Source: Acinetobacter calcoaceticus DSM 30006 = CIP 81.8
GTDB lineage: Bacteria; Pseudomonadota; Gammaproteobacteria; Pseudomonadales; Moraxellaceae
DNA: 64,000 nt
Reading direction: 5' to 3'
NCBI RefSeq assembly: GCF_000368965.1
Contig: NZ_KB849780.1
Location: forward strand, 1,364,145-1,428,144
In this document: piece by piece, positions 27,532 to 36,704 of the stretch
How the letters are laid out: every line of letters begins with the position of its first letter
How positions within the stretch are numbered: the first letter of the stretch is position 1
Made by a program: the position numbers and the translations under genes
Notes under the pieces: model-generated
What the model was told of the DNA's origin: nothing
The model's input: only the letters and a program-made list of their open reading frames with translations
The model's database searches: none

Positions 27532-28416
27532 ATGAATTTTAACAGTGAAAATATTGAACTCTTTATCACCGTACTGGATACGGGATCTTTCTCTGCGGCC
27601 GCTCGTAAACTAAATCGGGTCCCCTCAGCAGTCAGCATGGCCATTGCTAATTTAGAAGCAGAATTGGGTTATATCTTATTTGAACGGACTCCTCGAAAGG
27701 TCATTCCAACCTCTACAGCATTAGCTTTAGAGCCACAGGCTCGCATTATTTCTGAACAGCTTAGGCTATTCAGCACTCATGCCCATGAACTTTCTTTAGG
27801 GCTTGAAAGTAAATTACGTATTGGCGTTGTCTCTGATGTAAATACCAAATTATTATTCTATTCAATAAAAAAATTAGCCGATAAGTTCCCATTACTTAAT
27901 ATAGAAGTTATTACTGCCCCTCAAGATGACATCGTCAATTTACTTTATAAGGAAGAAATTAGTCTTTGCTTAGCAGGTTCAGACCTAAATATAAAAATGC
28001 GTGAAAATCTGCAATTGGTAATGACTGAAACAGTAGTTGCCACTATTTCGTCTAGTCATAGTCTTCTACAAGAAAAAACAAAGCCGTTTTCTATTGAAGA
28101 GTTAATCAATATTAGGCAAATTGTAGTAGCGAGTAGTGACCATGAAATGACAGATTCTCGTTCAATTATTGGTGCAATGTACTGGAAAACGAATAGTCTA
28201 CAAACAGCAATTAATATGGTTGAAGCAGGACTCGGTTGGGGAAATTTCCCTTTATCATTAGTACAAGAAAAAATCGATCAAGGTCATTTAGTTCTTTTAA
28301 ATTTTAAAAATACCAAAAATCATTTACCTCTATCCATTTATTTAATTTGGCTTCAAGACCGCCCATTATCTAAAGCGGCTCGAGAACTCATCCAAATTAT
28401 TCAAGAAAATTTATAA
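27532..28416 (+). CDS. LysR family regulator, probable controller of the PACE gene
   Basis: A 294-residue LysR protein starting MNFNSENIELFITVL. The winged helix spans about 1-60 (SFSAAARKLNRVPSAVSMAIANLE); the effector domain follows (LRIGVVSDVNTKLLFYSI). The frame begins at a TTG (27517), but the ATG at 27532 is the better start. It is divergent from the PACE gene with an 89-base gap, the arrangement of AceR and AceI, so it probably activates that pump in response to its substrate. Confidence 0.88.
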   Translation: MNFNSENIELFITVLDTGSFSAAARKLNRVPSAVSMAIANLEAELGYILFERTPRKVIPTSTALALEPQARIISEQLRLFSTHAHELSLGLESKLRIGVVSDVNTKLLFYSIKKLADKFPLLNIEVITAPQDDIVNLLYKEEISLCLAGSDLNIKMRENLQLVMTETVVATISSSHSLLQEKTKPFSIEELINIRQIVVASSDHEMTDSRSIIGAMYWKTNSLQTAINMVEAGLGWGNFPLSLVQEKIDQGHLVLLNFKNTKNHLPLSIYLIWLQDRPLSKAARELIQIIQENL

Positions 28417-28540
28417 TTTTTTATACTTTAATTCCGAGTACATCTGATCTCTTTTTATAGTTTTACTTCAAATTAAATATGCTTGCTTTAAAGATTTACC
28501 CTATTGTTCAGCCCCTATTTCCGTCAATATTATACAAAGC

Positions 28541-28569
28541 AAGAAGCCTACTTAAAAAGCAGGCTTCTT
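28541..28569 (+). terminator. Hairpin downstream of the LysR gene
   Basis: AAGAAGCCT-N11-AGGCTTCTT, exact 9-bp arms, about 125 bases after the LysR stop; no adjacent T run. Confidence 0.5.
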
Positions 28570-29386
28570 ACTGTATTTCAGGACTAAGCAATAGTTTTTT
28601 ATTTTGGAAAAATACATTTATACTTTATTAAAACCTAGCATTTTAGTCAAGAATAAAATTAATAAAATACAATCATTTGTATTCCATGTGAAAGCAATCA
28701 CACTTTAAGTTTTATATAGAAAACACATTAGAAAAAGAAAGAAATTTCAATGATAAAAATTTCGAACTTTTCCACTTAAAAGTTCTATGTTTTGAATAAA
28801 ATGAGATAAAGCCCTTAATTTTAAAATAAGCTCACTTTTATTCATCTGTTTTTGTTTTTCATCTTTAAAGCTTTATTCATCCTATATATTAGATTATTTA
28901 TTTTAAAAACTTTGACTCTCAATATTTTATAAGTAATTTTTCGATTATATCCAAACTTCCAAAAATTGAAGGAAAAGTCCTTTATAGGTTCTAAAAATAA
29001 TTAATCCTAAATTTATAAATTGCATACGATACATACATGCACAAATCAGCTTGTGCTCTACTATTTTTTGGTAAACCTATCTAACTTAATCTTGTCAGTA
29101 TTATTCAAATAATCTCCCACAACTTGGTTGTATTTCAAACAATATATATTTTAAAAGAATTAATAATTTGAATCGAAAAGACAATTAAGCCTCTACCACT
29201 ATAAGTTGCTGACTGGAATAAGTTCTAATTGATCGATAAATAACTTAGTTCACTTTACTCGCGAAGTACTCATACGCTAGAATCACTATCGCTTGTAATA
29301 TTTAACCAAAACAACACAATATTTTTTGGGCTACGATGTGCCTACTTTAGAAAATGACTTGTGTTTAATTAAAAAATTGATTAGTA

Positions 29387-29416
29387 TTGCACGCACTGAA
29401 AAGCATTGAGATTAAA
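29387..29416 (+). promoter_or_regulatory. Possible tRNA promoter
   Basis: TTGCAC (29387-29392), 18-base spacer and ATTAAA (29411-29416), placing transcription start about 11 bases before the tRNA. Confidence 0.35.
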
Positions 29417-29433
29417 AGCTTTTCTTGCTTATA

Positions 29434-29510
<77 letters not shown>

Positions 29511-29516
29511 AATACC

Positions 29517-29550
29517 AAACCTCATAAACTAAAAGTTTATGGGGTTTTTT
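29517..29550 (+). terminator. tRNA terminator
   Basis: AAACCTCATAAACT-AAA-AGTTTATGGGGTTT, a 14-bp stem with one mismatch/wobble ending in a T run, 6 bases after the tRNA. Confidence 0.85.
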
Positions 29551-29695
29551 AATATGTATTCAAATAGAATTTGGTTCACCGTTATAAACAATACTTAAAA
29601 TTTAATTATCAAATTTTAAAATTTATTTTTATTCTCAAACTTCAACTTTTTTTAAATAAATTTTCCTTGTGCACTGAATATTTCTACTTCATCTA

Positions 29696-30559
29696 TTAAG
29701 CAAAGATTTGTTTCCGCATAAGTTCGGAATGTTCTAATTGAATATCCCAGAACTTTTCCCATAAATCACAATACTCTAAGCATATCTTTTCAATATAGTT
29801 ATAATCTTCTTCTGTACAAGCTTGCATCAAGACAAACCATAAGTCTTCTTCATGATCATCATCCGCGGCTTCGGCACTCTCATCCTCAGAAATACCATGT
29901 ACATGATAATAACCACCACCCTCCACCTCCAAACCTACGGCTTTAGTTGCTTTACGTAAAGGTGGACTGTAAAGGATAACCTCTTCTTCAGCGACTGCTA
30001 ATAAGGCTGAAACAGCTTTATAGTCATGATAAGCATTTTCTAAAAATACTCTAACTTGATCTGCAATGTCACTTGGTTGATAAGTCAGACGATCTTCTTC
30101 CGTAATACCGAAATCATTTAATACATCTTCAAATAAAGGATAGTGAGCATATTCTGGGTTTCCCTGATAATAACCATCTTTGTCTAAACCGGGTCGAAAT
30201 CCAAACTCATCAAAAATATTTAGGCTTAAAAGAAAACGTGGAAACATTTTTGCGCCAGCATGCAATCTCGGCTCTAATTGTTTAGTTTGAAATTGGGCCA
30301 TGAGCAGTGCATCAGTAAAAGTTTGTACAATTGCGTGACGATATTCTAAGTGAATTTTTTTTAAATTTTCTTTATTAATTTTTCCGTTATTTAAAATATC
30401 AATTGCTGGATGATTTGACACGGCATGGTTACCGATTTTTGCTCTTAAACGGGACAAAAAGTCTGAATTTTTTTCCCATAGTTCAGCTGAAATGCTTTGC
30501 TTCATCCCTGCGAGTGCTTTCTTTCTAGGATTATTAAAATTCTCAAATTTCTTAGGCAT
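29696..30559 (-). CDS. Heme-oxygenase-like diiron-type (iron-containing redox) protein
   Basis: A 287-residue, mainly helical protein that resembles the TenA/heme oxygenase-like fold of HDO enzymes (UndA, SznF, CADD type). Candidate metal ligands are Glu72 and His75 (HLEYRHAIV), Glu191-193 (AEEEVILY), and His219/His221 (YYHVHG); an acidic insert with DDDHEED follows. No signal peptide. The ATG at 30559 is chosen over 30571 because GAGAG lies five bases upstream. A perfect Fur box about 155 bases upstream suggests expression when iron is scarce. HDO proteins oxidise amino acid- or lipid-derived substrates; the reaction here is unknown. Confidence 0.75.
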   Translation of the reverse strand: MPKKFENFNNPRKKALAGMKQSISAELWEKNSDFLSRLRAKIGNHAVSNHPAIDILNNGKINKENLKKIHLEYRHAIVQTFTDALLMAQFQTKQLEPRLHAGAKMFPRFLLSLNIFDEFGFRPGLDKDGYYQGNPEYAHYPLFEDVLNDFGITEEDRLTYQPSDIADQVRVFLENAYHDYKAVSALLAVAEEEVILYSPPLRKATKAVGLEVEGGGYYHVHGISEDESAEAADDDHEEDLWFVLMQACTEEDYNYIEKICLEYCDLWEKFWDIQLEHSELMRKQIFA

Positions 30560-30713
30560 ATCCACTCTCATTAAACTTATTGAAGCCTGATCGATTTTTA
30601 CATATTTTATTATAAAAACAATGACTTAAATTAATATTTAAATATGTTCCTTTATCAATCAATATTAGAATTAAAATCGTACGAAATCAAATAGAAATTT
30701 TCAAAAAAACTTA

Positions 30714-30732
30714 GATAATGATAATCATTATC
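30714..30732. promoter_or_regulatory. Fur box, exact 19-bp consensus
   Basis: GATAATGATAATCATTATC matches the classical Fur consensus at every position and is a full palindrome. It lies between the divergent diiron-type gene and the TetR gene. On the minus strand it overlaps a possible -10 region (TTGGAT-N17-TAATGA), which favours iron repression of the diiron-type gene. On the plus strand a TTGTAT-N17-TATGAT promoter (30744-30772) lies just downstream. Confidence 0.88.
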
Positions 30733-30813
30733 ACAATATAAACTTGTATCCAATCCCTTTTTTTATTATGATAATTCATATTAAAATTTTAATTTTTTAG
30801 ATTAAGTTATAAT

Positions 30814-30825
30814 TAGTTCTAACTA
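30814..30825. promoter_or_regulatory. Possible TetR operator
   Basis: Palindrome TAGTT-CT-AACTA, 12 bases before the TetR start codon, a common place for an autoregulatory site. Confidence 0.35.
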
Positions 30826-30837
30826 TATGGAATAGTA

Positions 30838-31410
30838 ATGTCAAAAAAAGAAGATATTATAAATACTGCTTTAAATTTATTTAATCAGATTGGATACAAT
30901 GCTACTGGTGTTGACCGTATTATTGCTGAATCTAACGTTGCAAAGATGACATTTTATAAATATTTTCCTTCGAAAGAAAATTTAATTATGGAATGTTTGC
31001 AACATCGAAATTTAAATATTCAAAATTCAATTAATGAACAACTAAGTTTACGTCAAGATGCTAACCCGCTTGAGAAAATTCATATTATTTTTAATTGGTA
31101 TATTGAATGGATCAATAGTGAAACATTTAATGGATGTTTATTTAAAAAAGCATTTATTGAAGTATCTAAACAATATACTTCAATTCGTGAACCATTTTAC
31201 AAATATACGAAGTGGTTGACTCATTTATTACAAGAACAGCTCACTCAATTAGGGATAGAAAACCCTACTCCACTTACTCACATCATTATTTCTATTATTG
31301 ATGGGATGATTATTGATGGAACAACAGATAAAGCGCTTATTAACTCTGAAAAAATTTGGCAATATATTGAATATTTAATTAATGAAGAGATACCTCAGCA
31401 GGTCTCTTAA
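30838..31410 (+). CDS. TetR family transcriptional regulator
   Basis: A 190-residue regulator. The N-terminal helix-turn-helix is clear (IGYNATGVDRIIAESNVAKMTFYKYFPSKENLI is spread over about 17-50), followed by a helical ligand domain with a TetR_C-like region. GGA precedes the ATG. Located between an iron-linked diiron-type gene and a PlsC-like gene; possible targets are either neighbour or itself. Confidence 0.9.
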   Translation: MSKKEDIINTALNLFNQIGYNATGVDRIIAESNVAKMTFYKYFPSKENLIMECLQHRNLNIQNSINEQLSLRQDANPLEKIHIIFNWYIEWINSETFNGCLFKKAFIEVSKQYTSIREPFYKYTKWLTHLLQEQLTQLGIENPTPLTHIIISIIDGMIIDGTTDKALINSEKIWQYIEYLINEEIPQQVS

Positions 31411-31585
31411 TTTTAAAATTATCTAAGTTTATTAAGTTTAAAAGAAAAATAAAAAGAACTTTTTAAATCTTCTACAGCTTAGATAATCTTCATTTTTGAT
31501 GCCACACTTTAGCTTTCATAATTTTTCTATGCTTTTTTACAAACTCATATTAGAATCCTGAAAATTTATCACCTTGCACTGATCT

Positions 31586-32131
31586 ATGAAAAAATTTCTA
31601 GGTAACTCTATCTTTAAAGCTGCTGGTTGGACCTATAATGTAGATCCCGAAATTCTTGAGAAAAAACAAGTTATTATTGGCTTTGAACATACATCAAATC
31701 TAGATGCAGTGCTATCTATTGCTCTCTTCCAAATTTTAGATATCAAGATTCATACTTTAATAAAGAAAGAACTTTTTAAGGGTCCTCTTAAGCCAATTCT
31801 AGAAAAACTTGGTGGCATTCCCGTTGACCGCAAAGCGAGTAAAGATATTGTTTCTCAAATGGTTGAACAATTTCAAAATCATGAAACTTTTAACTTGGTG
31901 ATTGCTCCTGAAGCTACTCGTGCCAAAGATGGCTCTGAACGTAAACCTATCCGTACAGGTTTTTGGCATATTGCCAAAGCAGCTAATGTTCCCATTGTAC
32001 TCATGTATGCTAACGCGCGAAGTAAACAAGGCGGAATTCTAGGAAAAATTTACCCAACAGACTTACAAAAAGATTTGGAAACAATTAAAGAGCTATATGC
32101 GAAATTTGACATAGACGTCAAAATTAACTAA
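31586..32131 (+). CDS. PlsC-like 1-acylglycerol-phosphate acyltransferase family protein
   Basis: A 181-residue protein with the acyltransferase box EHTSNLDAVLS (HX4D, His50 and Asp55), a second block LGGIPVDRKASKD and the third block APEATRAKDG. It lacks a clear transmembrane helix and is shorter than PlsC, placing it in the short lysophospholipid acyltransferase-like group. Likely role is transferring an acyl chain to a lysolipid at the inner membrane; the acceptor is uncertain. No strong ribosome binding site is visible. Confidence 0.8.
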   Translation: MKKFLGNSIFKAAGWTYNVDPEILEKKQVIIGFEHTSNLDAVLSIALFQILDIKIHTLIKKELFKGPLKPILEKLGGIPVDRKASKDIVSQMVEQFQNHETFNLVIAPEATRAKDGSERKPIRTGFWHIAKAANVPIVLMYANARSKQGGILGKIYPTDLQKDLETIKELYAKFDIDVKIN

Positions 32132-32291
32132 ATCAAATTGGACTTGATTCGGCCTAATCTTACTCATTAGGTCTTAAGTTTATTATTCTTATTCAATTGG
32201 CTAACAAAACGCAGGGCAACAGTTTTCAACAAAACCAAGCCTATACTAATATTCCAGCACTTTTGCATTTTCTTTTTTGGAGTTCACGTCC

Positions 32292-33041
32292 ATGGCGGGT
32301 CATTCTAAATGGGCCAATATTAAGCATCGTAAAGCGAAACAAGATGCAAGTCGCGGTAAAGTTTTTACTAAATATATTCGTGAAATTGTGACTGCTGCCA
32401 GACTTGGCGGTGGAGATGCTGCTAGCAACCCTCGTCTGCGTGCAGTAGTTGAAAAAGCTCTTTCAGTTAATATGACACGTGACACCATCAACCGTGCAAT
32501 CCAACGTGGTGCCGGTGGTGAAGATAATGATGATTTAAAAGAAGTAACTTACGAAGGTTATGGTGTTGGCGGTGTTGCTGTTCTTGTTGAAACAATGACA
32601 GATAACTTGAACCGCACAGTGCCAGATGTACGCCACTGTTTTAGTAAAACAAATGGTAACTTAGGTACAGCAGGTTCTGTAGCTTATCTATTTACTAAAC
32701 GTGGTGAAATTACTTTTGAAGATGTTTCTTTAGAAGACAAAATCATGGAAGTTGCTTTAGAAGCTGGCGCTGAAGATATTGAAATTTCTGAAGATGAAAT
32801 TTTGGTAATCACCTCACCAGAAACTTTTGGTGAAGTTCAAGATGCTCTGACTGCTGCTGGTTTAAAATCTGACAATGCAGAAGTGGTTATGAGTCCATCA
32901 ACCAAAGCTGAAATTACTGATGTCGACCAAGCAAAACAAATTCTTAAAATGATTGATATGTTTGAAGATCTCGATGATGTACAAAACGTTTATACCAACG
33001 TTGAGTTCACAGATGAGGTTTTGGCTCAACTTGATGCCTAA
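32292..33041 (+). CDS. YebC/PmpR family DNA-binding or translation-associated protein
   Basis: A 249-residue protein beginning [18 protein letters not shown], the invariant family N-terminus, with [22 protein letters not shown] in the middle. The upstream TTG at 32277 is rejected because GGAG fits the ATG at 32292. Family members are described as transcription regulators and, more recently, as factors helping ribosomes stalled on proline-rich stretches. Single gene closed by a terminator. Confidence 0.95.
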   Translation: MAGHSKWANIKHRKAKQDASRGKVFTKYIREIVTAARLGGGDAASNPRLRAVVEKALSVNMTRDTINRAIQRGAGGEDNDDLKEVTYEGYGVGGVAVLVETMTDNLNRTVPDVRHCFSKTNGNLGTAGSVAYLFTKRGEITFEDVSLEDKIMEVALEAGAEDIEISEDEILVITSPETFGEVQDALTAAGLKSDNAEVVMSPSTKAEITDVDQAKQILKMIDMFEDLDDVQNVYTNVEFTDEVLAQLDA

Positions 33042-33058
33042 ATCAAACATTTGAATTA

Positions 33059-33088
33059 AAAAAACGCACCTAATGGTGCGTTTTTTTA
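33059..33088. terminator. Bidirectional terminator
   Basis: ACGCACC-TAAT-GGTGCGT with A and T runs, between convergent yebC-like and Lrp-like genes; it overlaps the stop codon of the latter. Confidence 0.87.
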
Positions 33089-33556
33089 TAGTTTATTTAA
33101 TAGGTTATAGCAGTTAAAAACATTATATTTTTTAATAACAAAGCTGGAATGCAAAGCAACCACATTGTCAATTTTTCCAATACGTCTTAATAAAATTTCA
33201 CTGTAGTCATCCATGTTGCGTGCTACAAGTTCCAAAATAAAATCGGCACTTTGCCCCGTCACTAGAAATGCATTGGTCACTTCTGGAATTGCTTCTATTT
33301 CAGAAAGAAACTTGTCAAATGTTTCAGTGTCATGCTTACTCAATGAAACTTGCAATAAGATGTGCAAGGTAAAGCCGAGTTTACTAAAATTAATTTCCCT
33401 TTTGAGCTGCCCCATAACGTTGGCTTCAATCAGGTGTTTAATCCGGCGATGCACAGAACTGACTGACAGATTGATCCGTTCTGAAAGTTCATTCAAATTT
33501 AAGTCTTCATGAGACAAAATTTCTAGAATTTGTTTATCAAAACGATCTAACTCCAT
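33086..33556 (-). CDS. Lrp/AsnC family transcriptional regulator
   Basis: A 156-residue regulator starting MELDRFDKQILEIL. Helix-turn-helix at about 20-40 (NELSERINLSVSSVHRRIKHL) and a RAM effector domain (ILLQVSLSKHD... to VVALHSSFVIKKY). GGAG lies seven bases before the ATG at 33556, so the longer frame to 33604 is not used. Divergent from the DcaP-like porin gene; amino acid-responsive control of that gene or of the glt operon beyond it is possible. Confidence 0.92.
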   Translation of the reverse strand: MELDRFDKQILEILSHEDLNLNELSERINLSVSSVHRRIKHLIEANVMGQLKREINFSKLGFTLHILLQVSLSKHDTETFDKFLSEIEAIPEVTNAFLVTGQSADFILELVARNMDDYSEILLRRIGKIDNVVALHSSFVIKKYNVFNCYNLLNKL

Positions 33557-33900
33557 CCCTATCTCCAGCCAGAATTTACAATGAGGACAGTATACCCTAT
33601 ACAACTGCGACGCATTGAAAAATACAAAGGTTTAAAAATAGCTAAAACATTTATTTCTTTTACATATTTTATTGCAGTTATGCATTTTAACCGTGCAAAT
33701 AGTCGAGCATATGACTCATTTTAGAGAGTCAATTTCATGCTCTCATTTATTTTTTTCAATGAAAGGTCTTATTTACACTTCTATTTTGACATAAGCCAAT
33801 GATAATAATATAAATTTTACTATTTTTATAAATTCTTAAAGTTGGCATTATTATTGTTATGTATTTGCAGGAAAATTTTTATCCATGTCGGGGAATTCCT
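33557..33900. other. Divergent promoter region, Lrp and porin genes
   Basis: 344 AT-rich bases holding promoters for both neighbours. A weak Fur-like sequence lies near 33798-33816 but matches the consensus poorly. No further feature supported. Confidence 0.4.
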
Positions 33901-35214
33901 GTGAATAAGATCAAAACACTAGTGCTAGCAATGAGTTCTTTAGGTGTAATTAGCGTGACGATGCCTGTGCATGCAGCTACAGATGCTGAAGTTAATACGT
34001 TACGTGATGAGGTAAAGGAATTAAAACAACTTGTTCAGAAACTATCTGATCAACAAAAAACAGCTTTATCGGTCAGTGCTCCACCAGCACCTCCCGCAAC
34101 ACCTGCGGCTTCGACCTCTCCTGTATCAAAACCAGGTTGGATGGCAATGACGGATGGCCAAACCCAAGTCAAGCTTTATGGTAGTGTCCGCGCAGATGCA
34201 ACCTATGACTTTAAAGGTTCAAATGGTAGCATTTCAAATGGCGCCAACTACCCTTTAAATAAAGATGACCCAAGACAAGATTCGTTAAATGTATCTGCTG
34301 CAACTTCACGAATTGGCCTAGATATTACTCGTCCAACTCAATATGGAGATTTAACAGGTAAAATTGAAGCCGATTTCATGGGTGGAAATGGCGATAATGG
34401 CAATGGAACCTTCCGTGTTCGTCATGCTTATATGTCTTTAGGTAAATGGTTAGCAGGTCAAACAACTTCACCTTTTGTAAATACAGATACATCGCCAGAA
34501 ACACTAGATTTCACTGGAGCTGTTGGTACAGGCACTACGCGTACAGTACAAGTTAGGTACACTCAGCCAATTAATGCCCAACAGAAAATATTAGTTGCCT
34601 TAGAAGGTGGTGATGTTGAAAAAGTGAGTAATGCTGCTGGTGGGAGCCGTTTTCCTGCTTTAACAGCACGATATGATTTCAAAACTGCAGATAATAAAGG
34701 CCTATTACAGTTACATGGTCTTGCACATGAAAACCGTGTAGCACCGAAAGATAGCGCTTCTGAAGAAAAATTTGGTTGGGGTGTAGGCGTTGGAGGTAAA
34801 TATGATTTAACTCCTCAAGATAGCTTGGTTGCTAACTACTATCATGTAAAAGGAGACGGTCGCTATTTATCTTATAGCAATTCTGCTTATGCCTATGACA
34901 CAACAACACAAGATATTAATTTAGGTGAATTCGATAGTGCGGTTATTGGCTATCAACGAAAATGGAGCCCTATCCTCCGCTCTACTTTTGCAATAGGCGG
35001 TATTCAATATAAAGATGATAGCATTTACGCAAATAGCAATTTAACCAGTACCAGTTATAACAAAGAAATTTATAATGCCTTGGTCAATTTAATCTGGAAT
35101 CCAGTTAAAAGTATTGATTTAGGTGCAGAATATACTTATGGCCAACGAGAAACTTTCGCAGGTGATAAGGGTGATTACTCGCGTATCAATTTATTAGCAA
35201 AATATAGTTTCTAA
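33901..35214 (+). CDS. DcaP-like trimeric outer-membrane porin
   Basis: A 437-residue outer-membrane protein. After the signal peptide (about 1-26, ending VHA) comes a coiled-coil stretch (VNTLRDEVKELKQLVQKLSDQ), an Ala/Pro-rich linker (about 60-80), then a beta barrel beginning VKLYGSVRADATYDF and ending with the terminal Phe (LLAKYSF). This matches DcaP channels, which carry dicarboxylic acids and other anionic solutes. The start is a GTG at 33901, preceded by GGGGA at six bases; the ATG at 33859 would spoil the signal peptide. Gene followed by a strong terminator. Confidence 0.88.
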   Translation: MNKIKTLVLAMSSLGVISVTMPVHAATDAEVNTLRDEVKELKQLVQKLSDQQKTALSVSAPPAPPATPAASTSPVSKPGWMAMTDGQTQVKLYGSVRADATYDFKGSNGSISNGANYPLNKDDPRQDSLNVSAATSRIGLDITRPTQYGDLTGKIEADFMGGNGDNGNGTFRVRHAYMSLGKWLAGQTTSPFVNTDTSPETLDFTGAVGTGTTRTVQVRYTQPINAQQKILVALEGGDVEKVSNAAGGSRFPALTARYDFKTADNKGLLQLHGLAHENRVAPKDSASEEKFGWGVGVGGKYDLTPQDSLVANYYHVKGDGRYLSYSNSAYAYDTTTQDINLGEFDSAVIGYQRKWSPILRSTFAIGGIQYKDDSIYANSNLTSTSYNKEIYNALVNLIWNPVKSIDLGAEYTYGQRETFAGDKGDYSRINLLAKYSF

Positions 35215-35225
35215 AAATTGGATGT

Positions 35226-35257
35226 AAAAAAAGAGCCTTTCAAAAGGCTCTTTTTTT
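35226..35257. terminator. Bidirectional terminator
   Basis: GAGCCTT-TCAA-AAGGCTC with A and T runs, between the porin gene and convergent gltL. Confidence 0.87.
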
Positions 35258-35267
35258 ATTAGCGGTA

Positions 35268-36011
35268 TTAATGCATGGCTTGAATTTTTTCTAAGAAAAG
35301 CTTCGCACGTTCGTGGCGAGCATCTAAATTATCAAAAAATTCATGCGTTGGGCAGTCTTCTAAAATCTTACCTTCATCCATAAAAATTAAACGGTTAGAT
35401 ACTCTTTTAGCAAAACCCATTTCATGTGTAACACACATCATGGTCATGCCTTCATGTGCAAGCTGCACCATCACTTCAAGTACTTCACCTACCATTTCTG
35501 GATCAAGTGCAGAAGTTGGTTCATCAAACAACATACAGATTGGGTCCATAGACAAGCCACGCGCAATCGCTACACGTTGTTGCTGTCCACCAGACAATTG
35601 ACCCGGAAACTTATCTTTATGCGCAAGCAAACCTACACGTTCTAAATATTTCAGACCTTTTGCACGAGCATCGGCAACTGAACGCTTTAACACTTTAACT
35701 TGAGCAATTGTTAAATTTTCCAAAACAGTCATGTGTGGAAAAAGTTCAAAGTGCTGAAAGACCATTCCCACCCGTGAACGGAATTTAGCAAGATCCGTTT
35801 TTGAATCTTTCAGAGAAACTCCATCAACAATAATGTCGCCTTGTTGAAATGGTTCTAACGCATTTACTGTTTTAATGAGTGTTGATTTTCCTGAACCAGA
35901 TGGTCCGCAAACAACAACGACATCACCTTTTTCAATACTCGTCGTGCAATCTGTTAAAACCTGAAAATCACCATACCATTTAGAGATATGTTGGATGTCT
36001 ATCATTGGCAT
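35268..36011 (-). CDS. gltL: Glutamate/aspartate ABC transporter ATP-binding protein
   Basis: A 247-residue polar amino acid ABC ATPase. Walker A GPSGSGKST (near 36-44), signature LSGGQQQRVAIARGL, Walker B CMLFDEPTSALDP and H-loop VTHEMGFA are all intact. GGAG lies seven bases before the first ATG. Last gene of the four-gene glt operon and energises import through GltJK. Confidence 0.93.
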   Translation of the reverse strand: MPMIDIQHISKWYGDFQVLTDCTTSIEKGDVVVVCGPSGSGKSTLIKTVNALEPFQQGDIIVDGVSLKDSKTDLAKFRSRVGMVFQHFELFPHMTVLENLTIAQVKVLKRSVADARAKGLKYLERVGLLAHKDKFPGQLSGGQQQRVAIARGLSMDPICMLFDEPTSALDPEMVGEVLEVMVQLAHEGMTMMCVTHEMGFAKRVSNRLIFMDEGKILEDCPTHEFFDNLDARHERAKLFLEKIQAMH

Positions 36012-36024
36012 TTAAAATCTCCAA

Positions 36025-36702
36025 TTAGCGAATGATGGCAATTTTTTGCTGTAAGCGTTTGACTAATTGCGACAGCACAAACGAACTACAGAAGTACACT
36101 ACAGCGACGATTAAATAGAATGTTGCTTTCGTTTCAGGACCATAAGTATTCGCCAATGTATCTGCACGACCTAAAAAGTCTGGTGCACTAATTACATAAA
36201 CTAATGAGATATCCTGAAATAAAATAATTGTTTGAGTTAACAATACTGGGAGCATGTTACGAAAGGCTTGAGGTAAAACCACGTAGCGCATTGATTGTCC
36301 ATAGGTAAAACCTAGCGCATAACCAGCATTTACCTGACCTCTTGAAATAGACTGAATGCCTGAACGTACAATTTCCGAGAAAAATGCAGCCTCAAAAATA
36401 GCAAAAGTCACAACACTCGAAAACAACGGTCCCCAATATGTATCAGATTGAAACTCAAATATTTTCGGCAACAAAAAGTAGAAAATAAAGATTACCTGAA
36501 TCAATGGAATGCCACGAAACAGATCGACATAAAATTTTGCGAAATTACTTGCGATAGCATTGCTAGACAAACGCATCATTGCCAATGGGGTTCCGATCAG
36601 GATACCGCCCAGCATCGCCAATACAGTCACAGTAAGGGTAAAAACGAAACCTTCTTTGAGTGCCGCGATCACATCAGGATTCTGTAATAAAGAAAAATCC
36701 AT
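36025..36702 (-). CDS. gltK: Glutamate/aspartate ABC transporter permease
   Basis: A 225-residue permease with about five helices and the EAA-like loop EIVRSGIQSISRGQVNAGYALG that contacts the ATPase. GGGAGGGAAG precedes the ATG. Two bases separate it from gltJ and 13 from gltL, so the genes are cotranscribed and probably translationally coupled. Confidence 0.92.
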   Translation of the reverse strand: MDFSLLQNPDVIAALKEGFVFTLTVTVLAMLGGILIGTPLAMMRLSSNAIASNFAKFYVDLFRGIPLIQVIFIFYFLLPKIFEFQSDTYWGPLFSSVVTFAIFEAAFFSEIVRSGIQSISRGQVNAGYALGFTYGQSMRYVVLPQAFRNMLPVLLTQTIILFQDISLVYVISAPDFLGRADTLANTYGPETKATFYLIVAVVYFCSSFVLSQLVKRLQQKIAIIR

Positions 36703-36704
36703 AA

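Larger units (their letters stand above)
28417..29433. other. Gene-free AT-rich kilobase before the tRNA gene
   Basis: About 1 kb with no supportable coding frame on either strand and no similarity to anything I recognise. It holds a hairpin at 28541-28569 and, at its end, a possible tRNA promoter. It could contain an unrecognised small RNA or decayed DNA. Confidence 0.5.

Noticed and set aside
31384..31410. Hairpin AAGAGA...TCTCTT at the end of the TetR gene
   Set aside because: Only a 6-bp stem with a 12-base loop overlapping the stop codon; too weak to call.
33798..33816. Fur-like AATGATAAT sequence before the DcaP-like porin gene
   Set aside because: Only about 12 of 19 positions match and the second half-site is missing in an AT-rich background.
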